Made by a program: the position numbers and the translations under genes
Assembly (NCBI GenBank): GCA_023105745.1
Contig: JALGQZ010000004.1
Location: 39,136,437 to 39,200,436, forward strand
DNA from: Austropuccinia psidii
Lineage: Eukaryota > Basidiomycota > Pucciniomycetes > Pucciniales > Sphaerophragmiaceae
DNA: 64,000 nucleotides
Direction: 5' to 3'
Notes under the pieces: model-generated
Databases searched by the model: none
What the model was told of the DNA's origin: nothing
What the model saw: the letters and a program-made list of their open reading frames with translations, nothing else
In this document: piece after piece, positions 1 to 12,500 of the stretch
How positions within the stretch are numbered: position 1 is the first letter of the stretch
Layout: the number at the start of each line of letters is the position of its first letter

Positions 1-1448
1 TCTGATCTGGTAAATAATGAGTGTAATCTGGCACTTATTTATTCATCTGGTATGTTAAAGTATTCTTTGAAAATATCAATTGTTTTCATAAACTCCATAT
101 GATTATATTCTCCTTCACCATTGAAGGTTGGCCATTCCTCTAATTTTGGAATGTCTTTGAAATTGCAAGCAGTTTCCACCTCATTACTTGAAATGGTATG
201 ATGTAAATTATTAAGCACATTTCTGTCAAGAATTGGTGTGGATTGCCTTGGCAATTCATTTTTGAGTGATATATTATTAATACTTGATTGAATGTTTTCT
301 TTAAATTCAAGTCTTTCTTTATCAATTTTTTCCAATTGTTCTTGGAAAAGAGCTGCATTGTGACCAGTTGAATTCTCCAAGTTTTAAGCTTTTAATTTCA
401 ATTCTCTTAACTGTCCAGTTATAAAAGAAATTGAATTGTCATCTGGTTGATTGAGCAAAGTAGCTTTAGACTCAATTCTTGCACAAATTTGTGTCAAAGA
501 CACAATCTTGTCTTTATTAACATTTTCAAGGCCAATAATGGTCTTTTGTTGTTCTTTCACTTGTAATATCTCATTACCCAACTTTTGTTGGATATACTCA
601 AATGTTTTAAGCTTTGTTATAATTTCTTTATTACAAGATTCAAATTGAGCTACAAGCTTAACAAGATCTCTTTCTTTGGGAAAGATTGGCTCAATCTTTC
701 CTCCTCCTTGTTTTTGAATTCCATCAGAGTTCTTGCCATATTGAACACATTGTCCATGGCTGTCTTTTCTTTCTTTGGGATTCTGTAATTCTGCAGGTAA
801 GGCTTGTTCCATTTGGGCTTTTCCTTTCCCTTTGCCTTTTGCTTGCCCTTCTGATTGGTCTTTGGGGCTTGCTTGGGCTTGCTTGGCACTTGTTGAGGCG
901 GATTTTTGCTGGTGGATGCTTGGGGAGCTTCCACTGGGCTGTTTTCCTTGCCTTGGGCCAACTTCTTCTTCTGATCATCTGATAACATGCTTTGGTTTTT
1001 CAACAAAGCTTTTATCTGTTGGACTTGTCCTTTGCAAGACATTGGTGTCCAAACCTTCAAAAGATCTTCTGTCTTTTCTGGCCCCATTAACTCCTTCACT
1101 TGAAGATAAGAGTTCATGGTGCCTATCCAAATACTTGGGAGAAGTTCCCACTCTTGCTGTTTGGCAGCCATAAACCAGTTCTTGTACTGAGACTGGTAAA
1201 TCTCCACTGCTGACTGTTGGAAATGATTCAGGTCTAACAGAAATAGCAGTCATGTCAGCTTCTGGACTCTCAATAAGAGGTTCAAAGGTGCTGGCTAACC
1301 TTTGGGAACTGGTGGAAGTTCTGGCATCCTCCATTTGTGCCTCTCCTCTGGGCTGACATTCTTGTCTTTTTGATTTGTGACTGGAATGTCCTGGTCCAGA
1401 TCCATTTGATTGGATGGAGTAATTACTTCCACTTCTAGTAGGAGTCAT
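1..1448 (-). pseudogene. Ty3/gypsy Gag region, 5' part of element A (broken, runs off left edge)
   Basis: Reading leftward from an ATG at 1446-1448 gives a Ser/Gln-rich N-terminus. It is followed by a Lys/Pro/Gln-rich basic stretch (about 990-750), a charged coiled-coil-like segment, and a Gag-like stretch with EEWPTFNGEGEYNHMEFMK near 75-140. I recognise this as rust-fungus gypsy Gag; it would form the capsid-like particle. The frame is broken. 975-1448 and 39-812 share one frame, while 650-1207 lies in another, so two shifts are needed. A TAA at 384-386 interrupts the last part, although the same frame continues after it. The element continues beyond position 1. Family assignment rests on remembered similarity; the breaks are seen directly. 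Confidence 0.75.
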
Positions 1449-2132
1449 TTCACGTCAATTTTAAGAAAAAATAGACTAAGAATGGATTGAATTCACCTGC
1501 TGGACCTTTAAAGGGTTCTTTAGTTATTAAACCCCTTGGTGCTGGGCTGGTTTGAATTTCAATACTAGACTCTGAGGCTTCAGAGTCTGAAGAGCTGTCT
1601 CTAATTGATGACACTAGAGAAAAATAAAAATATAAGTTATTTTGTCAAACAATAAAAATAACTTATAAACTCAACTTATTAAATAAAGTTGTTTTAATGT
1701 AATTTATGGCAAATTACGTCAAAAATAAAGAAAAATGTCTAAGGTAAAAGAAAAAAATGTTTTTAGTAATTTTTTTAATTTTTATTTGATTTTTTATTTT
1801 CTTTAAAGAAATAATAATTATGCAATTAACAAGTTTATTAATCAAAATTGTATTATTATTCACTTTATACTAGAATAACTCAAAGAATAAATTTCAAGTC
1901 TGTGATGTGAAAAAGCCCCTGGTTAGACAAAAGAAATTTATTCCAAGTCACTCAATAGTATATTGTTTCAAACAATATTCTTAAGAAAAAATAACTTTAT
2001 TAATATTATAAAGATTATTTATAAGGGATAAGTCCCAAAAAAGCCAATATTAAGATAAATATGGCAATTTTACGTCAAAAAACAGTAAAATAAGGTCTAG
2101 AATATGATTTATGTCCCAAAAATTGGTTAAAA
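1449..2132 (-). other. Leader of gypsy element A between primer site and gag
   Basis: No complete gene. A short coding-looking stretch at about 1612-1486 (minus strand) reads as acidic and Ser-rich (SSDSEASESSIEIQTS) and stays open into a Pro-rich segment. It could be an N-terminal extension of Gag lost by frameshift. The rest, about 1620-2130, is AT-rich with no recognisable signal. Confidence 0.4.
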
Positions 2133-2149
2133 TCATGGCCAGGCCCCCA
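2133..2149 (-). promoter_or_regulatory. Candidate tRNA primer-binding site of element A
   Basis: On the minus strand the sequence immediately inside the LTR end is TGGGGGCCTGGCCATGA. It begins with the TGG expected opposite a tRNA CCA tail and sits two bases from the LTR end CTTACA. A near-identical site (TGGGGGCCAGGCTGTAA) occurs at the same place in element C (16614-16630), which supports it. The tRNA was not identified. Confidence 0.6.
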
Positions 2150-2151
2150 AA

Positions 2152-4297
2152 TGTAAGGTTTTTCTATGAAACTCTTGATAATAGTAGCAATATCAAGAGT
2201 ACTATGACTGTCCTCAGTGGAAATATATAATATAACAAAATATTATAGCCAAAAATTCAAATATAATTATTAAAAATAGTTATATAAAAAAATAAATTTA
2301 ATTATTATTATAAAAATATAATAATTATAATAAATTATAATTATTCTATTATTGTTATAGTCACTGACAGTTATAACAATAAGAAGTGTAAAGCTCTTAA
2401 TGAGACAATTACACATGGAAAATAAGAATATTAACCCCTTATAAATAATATAAATATTATTTATAAAAGAATTAAACACACACTGTGCAGAAATAATTCT
2501 TATAGAATAAAAATTCTATATAAAAAAACTAATACTAGATAAAAAAGATATAGAATTTTAGAGAAAACTTACTTATAATATTTATTTAATACAACAAGTC
2601 AAACAACAACAGTTATTATATTAAATAATAATTATAAGTTAAAAACACGCCAAAAATCAATAATTTCAAAGATAAAACAACTTTTTATAATAATAATTAT
2701 GATTAAAGAGTTTTTAAGAGGAATTTGTGGATTTTTAAAAGATATTTAAGATGATTAATTTTATATAACAAAATATATTATTGGTGATTACAACAATAAG
2801 CTAAATTCTATGATTTGAATTCTTTAATTTTAATTAATGAAGAATAAAATAACTTAAGAATTACTTTAATAATAAGATTTTATATTTAATAAAACTTTAC
2901 CTGTTTAAATTTCTAATATGATTGGATTGATAATGAATGATGGACAAAAACAGTGCTGAAAAGACTCTTTTTATGTCTTCAGAGCAGCTCTCATGATTCA
3001 TAATGAATATAGAGGGAGTGCTCAGGTCAAAACTGAAAAACCATGCTTAAAAATAAAGCTCTTAGCTTAAGGTAACTTATTTTTAATTCCAATTTAAAGT
3101 TATCAGTGTTATTTTTAACTCCATGTAACTTTAATCGTCATTTAAACTAATTATTTCAAGTTTTGAATATAAATAAACTTATTTATATTAAAGTTCATCA
3201 CATGAACAACTTAAAGATATACTTTCAAGCAGAAATCTCCTAAACTCAATTTTTAATTAATTTTTAGAGAAATTATAATTTTCTTTGAGCTTTAATTAAA
3301 AGAGTAAATTTTCAGGCTAATTACCCAGGAGATTTATTTATAAAAGATACTTAAAATTTAATTTATATGTAGATAATATTAAATTGTAATCTGTGTGAAA
3401 TTTTCAAGCAAATCCATCAAGAATTGGATTTTCAATGAATTTTTGAAGTTATTGCTAATTTTCCACGTAAAATAGCAATACATACCAAACCTTAAGTTTT
3501 GATAAGGTTTTAATGCTTTAAACCTTAAATTTTTAAGCTTATTTAAGATTTGACAGTTCTTAAAACCTTGAATTCAAGCCTGCATATTGGGATTTACCCT
3601 CTGGCAGCTTGAAATTCCTGTCTAATTTGGGATAAAACCAGTTTAAACTTTAATGTTGGATCAAAGTCTAATCTTAAAGTTTAAATAAGGTTGAAAATCC
3701 TCCAATACAGGTGGACAACCTTAATTGAATCCTTGCCGATCCAAAAAGTTGGGTACCCCAGCTCTATTTGGTCTTTTTCCTTTGTCCCACCTTTTTGTGT
3801 GGATTTTGCTCTTTTATTTATTCAAAGCCATACTATGGCCTTAAAACCTTTTAAATTGAGCTCACACAGGATTTACATTCTGTATGGAAAATCCTTAGCC
3901 AATTCAGTAAATATACACCACACCTCAATTTTAACTAAAATTTTGGTAAGTTTGCATAAACCTTATGCAACTTTAAATTTAAGCTTATTTAAGCTTAAAT
4001 TTAATAATTTTAAAAAAATGTTAAAAAAGTTACATTAGTACTTTGAGATTCTTAAATCTTCTAATAACATAAGAAATAAGTGTTTTTGGGTATAACACCT
4101 TATGGATGTACCCTAGGTTATTTTTGGTGTAGAATCCAAAAATGACATAATGTTTATAACTTTGTTTATCCAAAAAAAAGTTATACTCATTTTTTTTTTT
4201 TTAAATTCAATTAAAACGTCTTTTGAAGACAATTTTAACTGTCTATAAAGTTATTTGTGGCCTTATGGGTATGTTATACATACCTCACAGGCTCAAA
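2152..4297 (-). mobile_element. 5' LTR of gypsy element A (about 2.15 kb)
   Basis: In element orientation the LTR starts TTTGAGCCTGTGAGGTAT (4297 leftward) and ends CCTTACA next to the primer site. The same two ends occur in the solo LTR at 40315-42234 (start TGTGAGCCTGGAGGTAT, end ATCTTACA). Internal segments are shared too: the GATTCTACAC...CCTAGGGTA block near 4090-4140, and a stretch near the LTR end that reads GACAGTCATAGTACT here and GCAGTCATAGTACT in the solo copy. It is related to, but diverged from, the LTRs of element C. The first dinucleotide is TT rather than TG, probably a decay change. The other LTR lies outside the window, so no target duplication can be tested. Confidence 0.75.
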
Positions 4298-4310
4298 CCA
4301 TCTCCCATGT

Positions 4311-5635
4311 CTAATTCCAAATGCAACACCTGCTGTAAGGTGTAGCAAATTTTCTCATGGTGAATAGTGTTGTATTGGGACATCTCTTGGAAGATAGGAC
4401 ACTAGAAAGAGGAAAACCTTCTTCTGGTGGCCAAATTGGAGAAAAGATGTTACAGAATAATTCCAAACTTGTTCCAGGCTCCAAAAAGAAAATTAAGCCA
4501 CAGGAAAGAAATTTGGTATGGCAATTCAAACTCAAGAGCCAAAATCCCCATGGGAGATACTTCATATGGATTGGGTAACAGCTCTACCCCCAGGAGGAAA
4601 CGGAAGATTAAACAAATGCCTATTTTTAGTTGATCGGTACAGTGTAAACCCAATTTTCTTACCATTTAATAAAGATTCCATACCTATGGACATAGCTATG
4701 ATGATATGGAATAGAGTTAGTAGCCATATGGGCTTATTCCAAATTATCATATGTGATAGAGATCCCAAATTCACTTCTGCCCTATGAAAAAATTTCCATA
4801 ACTTTTTTGGCACATAGTTATCATTCTCAGCAGCATATCACCCTCAAAATGATGTACTAGCAGAGAGAATGATAAAAAATCTGGAACAAATGATCAAAAG
4901 ATTCTGTGCTTATAGCTTAGAAATCAAAGAATCTGATGGTTTTACCCATGATTGGTGTACTCTGACACCAGCTCTTCAGGTGGAATATAAGACATCAATT
5001 GATTAATCAACTGGAAAGACACCTGGAGTGTTGGAAAAAGGTTTGAACCCAAGACTAACTTATGACACACTCAAAAAAGGACCTTTTTTAAATAAATCCA
5101 ACAGCAAGCAGTTTTAAGATAATGCTTTAAAAGCAGTACATCATGCAAATAGATGTCTGCAGGATTCTTCAAAATTTACAAACAAAAGATGGGATAAAAG
5201 CTACAAAGCACCTGATTTTAAAACAGGAGACCTATTCCTACTATCAAAATTAAACTTTAATAGCATTAAATAAAAAAAGAAATTGAAAGATTCCTTTTCA
5301 GGACGTTCCATGATAAAAGCCCTCCACAGCCCTAATGCTGTACAACTAGAATTAACAGGTTAATTAATGAACAAAAACCCAATTTTCTCTGTAATTATAA
5401 TATAAACTTGAAGTTTAAGCAATAATGAACTATTTACCTTGAGAAATATACTGCAACTTTAAATTCCTCCTCTAGAGAAAAGGAAATTATAAAAGTCCTT
5501 AAAGAAAGGAGGACAAGAAACAGAAAAGAGAGGGAGTACCTTGTAAAGTACAGAAACCCAGCTCAAAGCAATGAATGGCTATTTGAGAAAGACTTAAGTA
5601 GTACTGATGAAATATTAAGTAGGTTCATAAATTAA
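4311..5635 (+). pseudogene. Ty3/gypsy integrase and chromodomain relic (element B)
   Basis: Conceptual translation gives the tail of an integrase zinc-binding region (GHLLEDRT near 4375), then the catalytic core. The core has HMDWVTALPPGG near 4565, CDRDPKF near 4755 and HPQNDVLAERM near 4840, so the three acidic residues of a D,D-35-E integrase are still legible. A C-terminal chromodomain-like segment (REYLVKYRNPA...EWLFE) lies near 5530-5600. An intact enzyme would insert cDNA, with the chromodomain biasing the target. It cannot be made: in-frame stops interrupt the core (TGA at 4784, then a TAG 39 nt later) and others follow. The 5' part (gag, protease, RT) is missing, cut at the outer edge of element A's LTR. 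Confidence 0.8.
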
Positions 5636-8368
5636 AGAAGACCAAAATAATTAGAAAATTAAGCATTATTGAGCTTAAAGACTAAAAAGGTCTGTCACAG
5701 GGGCTCTTGGGGATACAAAGAGTGGCCTGGAGCTCAGCAATAAGGGAAATAACTTTGAAGACTCCAAAACATTAGATGAAAGAAATAAAAGAAATAAATT
5801 TCTCCAAGAAGATATGCAAGTACAAGATGAGAGGCAATAAGAGAAAGAAGCCAAATTGCCAACGAGCCAACCAAGTAAGTCCTTAACCACTGTTTCAACC
5901 ATCCAAAAAAGAATGGATTTAGTAAAGAATATGAACACCAATATCCACTGACAGGAAAAGAAAGAAAAGGTGATAATATCAGGATTTACTTAAAAAATGA
6001 ATGAAAATAAATATAATATAAAATCAAAATATATTAATTAGCTTTAGGGAAAAACCACCCAGGGTCAAAAGGAGGCTTGTGTATGTGAAAAGCTGAGAGC
6101 TTGAATCATTCAGTCTAAAATCTGAGCTGTATTAAACTTTTCAGGCTGTGTTGAATGTTTTGGAAAGAATACAGCTTGCCATAGTTGAGAATGAGGTGGG
6201 TGGAATGATCTTCCCATTTACTGAAAATTAAATACAGGAATCCATGGAAAGAGACTGTATTCAAATGGTTTGGTTTCCAAGGTGAATTGTTGAAGAAGTG
6301 AAAATTGAAAACTTGATTTGAAACTACCTCATGAATTACCCCTTGAGAATGAATTGCCAGTATTACCTTGGGGGAATACTGTAAATATGAAATTGTCCAA
6401 TAATGCCTTGATGTTGTTATTGGTGTTTTGAGAATAAAACACTTCAACTTGAGCCTTGATCAATCCTCTGGATGAGTTAATGAGATTTTGGAATGATTAG
6501 ATAACATTCTGATAATGACACCATTGGATTGCTGGTGGAAAAAGATGCATAATGGTGTATAACACCATTTATGGAAATTTTGGTTATTGAAAGGAAAAAG
6601 TAGCCAAAGGTCTTTTGAAACAATGTCTTGGAGAATTATAATGAAAACTGCAGTTTGAGTGGCTACAGGACTTGCAGAGGTGTTTTATGGATAGTATTGG
6701 TGTTTTGGTCAAAACAAGCCTGGAAACCTTCAAAACTGTATTTGTGAAAAGCTTGCATTTAGACCCCACATGGCCTAATGTGGCCATTTTTGGCCTATTT
6801 TTTATATTAAAAGGGAAAATGGAATATTTTGGCTAAATGTGCAAAATGTGAAAAACTGTATTTTAAGCCTAAAAAGCATAATACAGGCTTTTGGGCAGTA
6901 TTTCCCCTATTGATTGGCAAATTCCCAAAAGTGTCGTAAGGAAGAAAGTGGCTAAGAAGGGCCAGGTTGGCCTCAGATGACAAAATGACCATTAAGGTCC
7001 ATAAAAGTGAAAGTGGAAAATTTGGCTGGATATTGATGGATATTGCATTTATATGCCATAGAATGGTCCAAGGGTGTATTTATCCATGGTTTTTACAATC
7101 TATTTAAGAGGTTGGGCAGTAAATTATACCCTAACTAACTATATCAGATTTTGGTACAATCTTTTTTGGTGGTAGGAAATGTGAGACTTTGAGATATGAC
7201 CACATATCCAAAAAGGTAACAAAACAGCTTTGCAAAACTTCGAATTGAAATAATAATATTAAAACAACTAAGAATGCCATAGAAAAGAATAAATTCTTGA
7301 TTATCTCAGGGAAAAATGGATAAAAATGTGGAATAAATTACACCATTGTATTTTCCATCAAGAAATACATATATGACTCTTTTATGTCATACCTTTAAGC
7401 CCAATACTTACTGCGATAATTTGAATATATGCACTTTTATGATAAGTGCATATATCCATGATTTTTAGCTCATAACTCTTGAATTGAAAATGATAGTTAG
7501 TTTATTAAAAGATAATTCCACCACAAATTAACTTTAGAAATATATATATAAACTTTATTTGGCAAGTTATAAACAAGGTTAAAACTTATAAGGGGATATT
7601 GGGAAAAATAGCAATAGCTGTTGACCACTTTTAATTAAGATTTATTCCAGCTTAAAAACAAGTATATTCAGATTTTTATAGCTCATACATGAAGAAAGAT
7701 GCAATTTTCATCATGATATTCAAGGTACAGCCCTATGAAATCATAGTTTGAAATCCAAAGTAGTAAATTTCAACATAAAAGATGAGCTACAAGAAAAATC
7801 AGCAAAAATACAGTTTTTATTATGTAATAAAATACTCTGGGAAGCTTAGTAAGGAAAGTCCAAGCTAAAATAGCTCACTCTCTGAATTTTTGTAGCAGGG
7901 AAAATTCAAAATTTATCAAAGTTTAGGCTTAAAAATGATCATTTATAATCAAAAACTCTAATTGTATTTTAAGCTTAACAGTTTAATAATAGATGAATCT
8001 GGTGGATATTAGTACTTCATGATTAACACTACTATAATACACAAAATTAAATCATTTTACAAGCTTATGATGTCAGAAAATTAGAGTTATAGTGATAACT
8101 CTCAAGAATGGCATAAGAATGAGATACAAAGTTTGAATAATGATGTAATCATCACCAAACCTTAAAATACTGATCAATTAAAGTGGATAAAATTATTAAG
8201 CGCTTACTAGAGGGTATCTGGTCACCAGAAGGAAGGATATTTACTATAAAAAGACCCCTTCTTCCACTATTTCCCCCTAAGATGAAACAAAACCAATTAA
8301 AACAATAAAGAAGAGTTAAATTTCTTTATTCTTTAATATAAAAGTCTTATTTTATTAAAGAAATAATT
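5636..8368. other. Gene-free stretch, probable 3' part of element B plus unknown sequence
   Basis: No supportable coding sequence; the open frames are short and without recognisable motifs. A purine-rich run (AAAAGAAAGAAAAGG) near 5955-5970 and AAAAGGAGG near 6068 could be polypurine tracts of element B, but I could not find a matching LTR. A perfect 12-bp inverted repeat lies at 7425-7436 / 7444-7455. Confidence 0.4.
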
Positions 8369-9541
8369 TGTATATTATAGTAATCACCACTTTATATTTG
8401 ATTACATCAAATTTTTATTGTAATTTGTTGAATTCTCTTAAAATAACTAAATCCATGTAAAAATAGCAAAATTTGTAATCTTCACTAATTTTTAATGTAG
8501 ATACCATTTGAATAAGTTGTATTTACATTCTTAGGCCTAAATCTATTCAAAAATAGAATTTTGATTGTTAAAAGTAAGTCATTTTCTCTTATTATAATAT
8601 TTTTCTCTATTATTATTCATAATAATTCCATTACTAATATAAAGAGTAATTCAATTAATATAACTTTGATATTGGTAATATTATTGTTATAAATTGTCAT
8701 TTATTGATAAAAACTAATTTTTTAACCATTTATTAATTGTTGTTAAAATGAATAAATTTCCATAAATATATTAAATTATCTTATATCAATATATTTATAT
8801 TATTATATTTTTCTATAAAATAGTTTATATTATCTTATTAGTTCTTAATATTAGATTCTTTCCCCCCAAATTGATATTTCAAATTCATTACTTCTTTCAT
8901 TTCTCATCATGTATCATAACTAGATTTTAAACATGTAATTCAATTAAATTTTACAGTACACAATTGTAATTCTTAGTTACACATATGTAATACATGCACA
9001 CATTTTGACATTTCAATTGAAAAGACTTCAATTTTTCATGGCTTCCAAGATACACACTACACCTCGATTTTGACACAAAAATTGATTATTCACACCAAAT
9101 GTGGTGTGAGTAAACTTGAGCATTTGAGGATGTTCATATTTTCATATATCAAATACTAAAAACTTAATTTAAGCTTATTTAGTGTTGATTTACAGAGATT
9201 TAACTCAGAGGTGACCTCACCTCATTTTTTATGAGAAATCCAATGGTCAAATTTTTTTTGTGTTTATTTATGTGAAGAAAAGTTATAATAAATATTTTCA
9301 ACTTTTTTTCCAACAACTCTTTTTTTAATATTTTTGTTAAAAATTTATTTTTAGTTCATTAGGAAACATAAAAATATATTTTTACATATTTTATTGAGAT
9401 TGATATTTAATATAAACCTATTACTAATATTTTGTTATAAATTTTGTTCTAGTATTGAAAATAAATTTATTATCCTTAATTATAATTTACTTCAGTTTTT
9501 TGTGGTCTATTGGGTATATGAAAATACCTCTAAGGCTCACA
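8369..9541 (-). mobile_element. 3' LTR of gypsy element C (about 1.17 kb)
   Basis: It lies directly downstream (minus strand) of element C's chromodomain remnant and starts TGTGAGCCTTAGAGGTAT, the LTR start shared with element A and the solo LTR. A purine-rich GAGGGAA precedes the start. About 8880-9430 is clearly repeated at about 17650-18225, for example TAATTTAAGCTTATTTAG, ACACAAAAATTGATT and CAATGGT. The outer end was placed at TGTA (8369) by weaker similarity to 16633 onward, so it is uncertain by some tens of bases. Confidence 0.65.
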
Positions 9542-9574
9542 TTCCCTCACATAAAAGGGAATATTGCTTTGTAA

Positions 9575-12500
9575 TAATGCTATTTTTAGTGTGTAAGAAC
9601 CTTCTAAGAAGCTTTGTAGCCACTGGTCTGTCCTCTTCTACTAACTACTCATCTTAACAAGCTGGATAACTATATCTGACAAGGTATCACCCCACCTTCT
9701 TAGTACTCAGTTTCCTTTGTTTGAGAACTTTGGTAAGCTTCCTAGTACCAGATGTTTCAAAAGAAGGTATATTCTGGGGAATATTTCAGAATAACCATAT
9801 TTTCATTTTTTTTTTAAGCTTACTGGAAATTTAGAATACTTATTGCTAAGTTCTTCAGATAATCTTAATTATACAGCATTTCTCCATGAAGGGCTTTAAT
9901 CAAAAAAGGTCCTGAAAAGGTGTTTTTGAAATTCTTGCATCCTTTTATGTTATTGAAGCTGGTAGTCAATGAAATTACCAGGTCCCTTGAGGTCTGGAGT
10001 ATTATTTGACTTATCTCCTTTGTCTTTGGAATATGAAAATGAGTTCCCCATGCATATGACTTCCTGATTAATAGCTTTGGCTAGAATTACTTTTCAGCTG
10101 GAAGCTGTGAAAAAAATATAAGCCAAATATTTCCTCAAAGAATCATAGGGTAGTCTGTTATTCCATAATTTCTCTAGAATAGAAGGAGTCTGATTTGTAC
10201 TTGCATGAAGAGATGTTATGAATTCTAGCTGAAGTGCATGTAAAAGTATACACCAATCATGGGTGATTCCATAACAATATATGAGGTCTAAACCATATGC
10301 AAAATGCTTTCAACCATGTCTTTCAAGGTTTGAATCATTCCTTCAGCTAAGCCATCAGCTTGCGGGAAGTAAGCTGTAGAGAAGGATACTTTGGTCCCAA
10401 ATAATTGATTAATATTTGTCCATAGTGCTGAAGTAAACTTGGAATCTCTGTCACTAATAATTCTGGTAAATATACCAGTCCATGATACTACTCTATTAAA
10501 TATCAGAAGAGCTTTGTCCATGGCTGTATCATCTTTGTGACATGGAAAAAATATTGAAGTGTTACTAGGAAGGAATCATAGTGCCTTTCAACTCCGGGTG
10601 GTAGACCAGTTACTCAGCTCATATGGACAGTCTCCCAAGGATCACTGGGTTCTTGTATTTTAAAAAAAATCTCAAAGTGGTTTTCCAGTGGATTTATTGG
10701 CTTTGTCACATCTATCACAAGCTTAACAGTATTCTGAAGCATATTTTTGCCACATTGACCACCATATGACAATATTAATATTTTTCTTGATTATCCTAAG
10801 AAAAATTTCTTGAGAAAGGGCTATCATGTCACTCCTTTAGTACAAGGTTAATGAAAGATATGTCTACAGCTGTCATAACCCAGGTAGGCTTTTTCCTATG
10901 CTAGATTATACCATCAATTAAGAGCAACCTACCTCCATCATAAGATTCTTTCCATACTTCATCTAAGTAATGTGCCAAGGAAGTATCTTTGGTATCTTTG
11001 GCAAGAAATTGGAATAGGATTATTCAATTCTTCTCTTGACTATAACTGTCTCTTAACTCTTCAAAGAAATTGGTGTTTATATCTGTAACACTTATTCCTT
11101 TTATTGGAATTTGTGGAGAGGCTTCTTCTGGAACATAAGAAGTTTTTACAATATCATTTGGTAAGAGCCATCTGCTTAGTCCATCTGCATTTTTTTGAAT
11201 ATTTTCATCTCTGTTAGCAATGGTCATATTTACTGTAAATTCCTGTATCTCTATTTTCCATCTGAGAATATGTCTTTTGGAGGCTTTCATGTCTAGAAGT
11301 GATTTTACATCAGTACAATCTGTTATGACTTCAAAAGCACATCCTTAAAGAAAATAATTGAGTTTTTGCAAGACCCAAAAAAATAAATACACATTCTATC
11401 TGGCCTCAGTTAGCTCTATTTGCCTGGATATAAAACATATGGTTCATTAAACAGGTTTGTCATTAATAATTTTGACTTGATAAAGTGCAGCTTATAGTCC
11501 ATATCCTTACAAATAAATATAAATCTTGAATGGTAGCTTAAGATCTTTCATTAGTAGTAGTGGAGCGGTGGTTAAGGCTTGTCTCAGGGATTCAAAGGCT
11601 TGGACTATATCAACAGTCATTTCAAATAATGTAGATTTGTCACACAATTTGTAAAGAGGTCTTGCAATTGATGCAAAATCTTTGATATGCTGTATGCAAT
11701 AGCCAGAAAAATCTAGAAATGATTGTATTTTCTTCTTTTTCTGAGGCATAGGCCCTGAAAAGACCTCTTCAACTTCACTTTTGTCTATTTCAAGGAATAT
11801 ACAAGATAATAAATGTTCTAGTTCTTTGAGGGGGGGTCTTTGAATTGGAAGTGAAATTTACCCAAAGAATTTTCCATGTTCACTTATTGGATTTTTTGCA
11901 AGACTCTGGAGAATCTAGTCATGTTCTCTTCCCAAGTCTTACACAAAACAAAGATTTAATCAATATAAATGATCATACATGCTTCAGGAAGTTCTTCAGG
12001 GATAATTTCATTAATTATCCTTTGAAAATGTGAAGGTTAATTCTTGATATCAGAAGTAATTCTCAAGTATTGATAAATTCCACAATAAAAAATAGCTCTC
12101 AAATAACTTTGTGCTTTTTTTGTAACCAAAATTTGTTGGAATACATTCAGGGAATCCATAGTGCTTATTCATACTGCTTTATATATTTTAGCAAGGGAAA
12201 TTTTGATTTTTGGTATGGGGTACCTGTCTGGGACAGTGTAATTATTCAAATCCCTAAAATCCCCAGCCATTCTGAATCTTATATTATTACATGACACTAT
12301 TACTTGTGTAGTTATTTTAACTTTTTCATTGTGGCCAGATCTTCTTATTACCCAAAGATCAAAGAGTTGTTTAATATGAATCTCAAGGGATTCTCTTGGT
12401 TTTGGTCTTTCTTGATATGTAGGCCTTATTAAGAGTTGTGGGTAACATCTTTCAATGTTAAGAATAGTTTCAACTTCATGAACAATTATTTCCCCCAATG

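Noticed and set aside
2270..2479. Membrane-like Ile/Tyr/Asn-rich 69-codon frame
   Set aside because: It lies inside the LTR of element A and reflects AT composition only.
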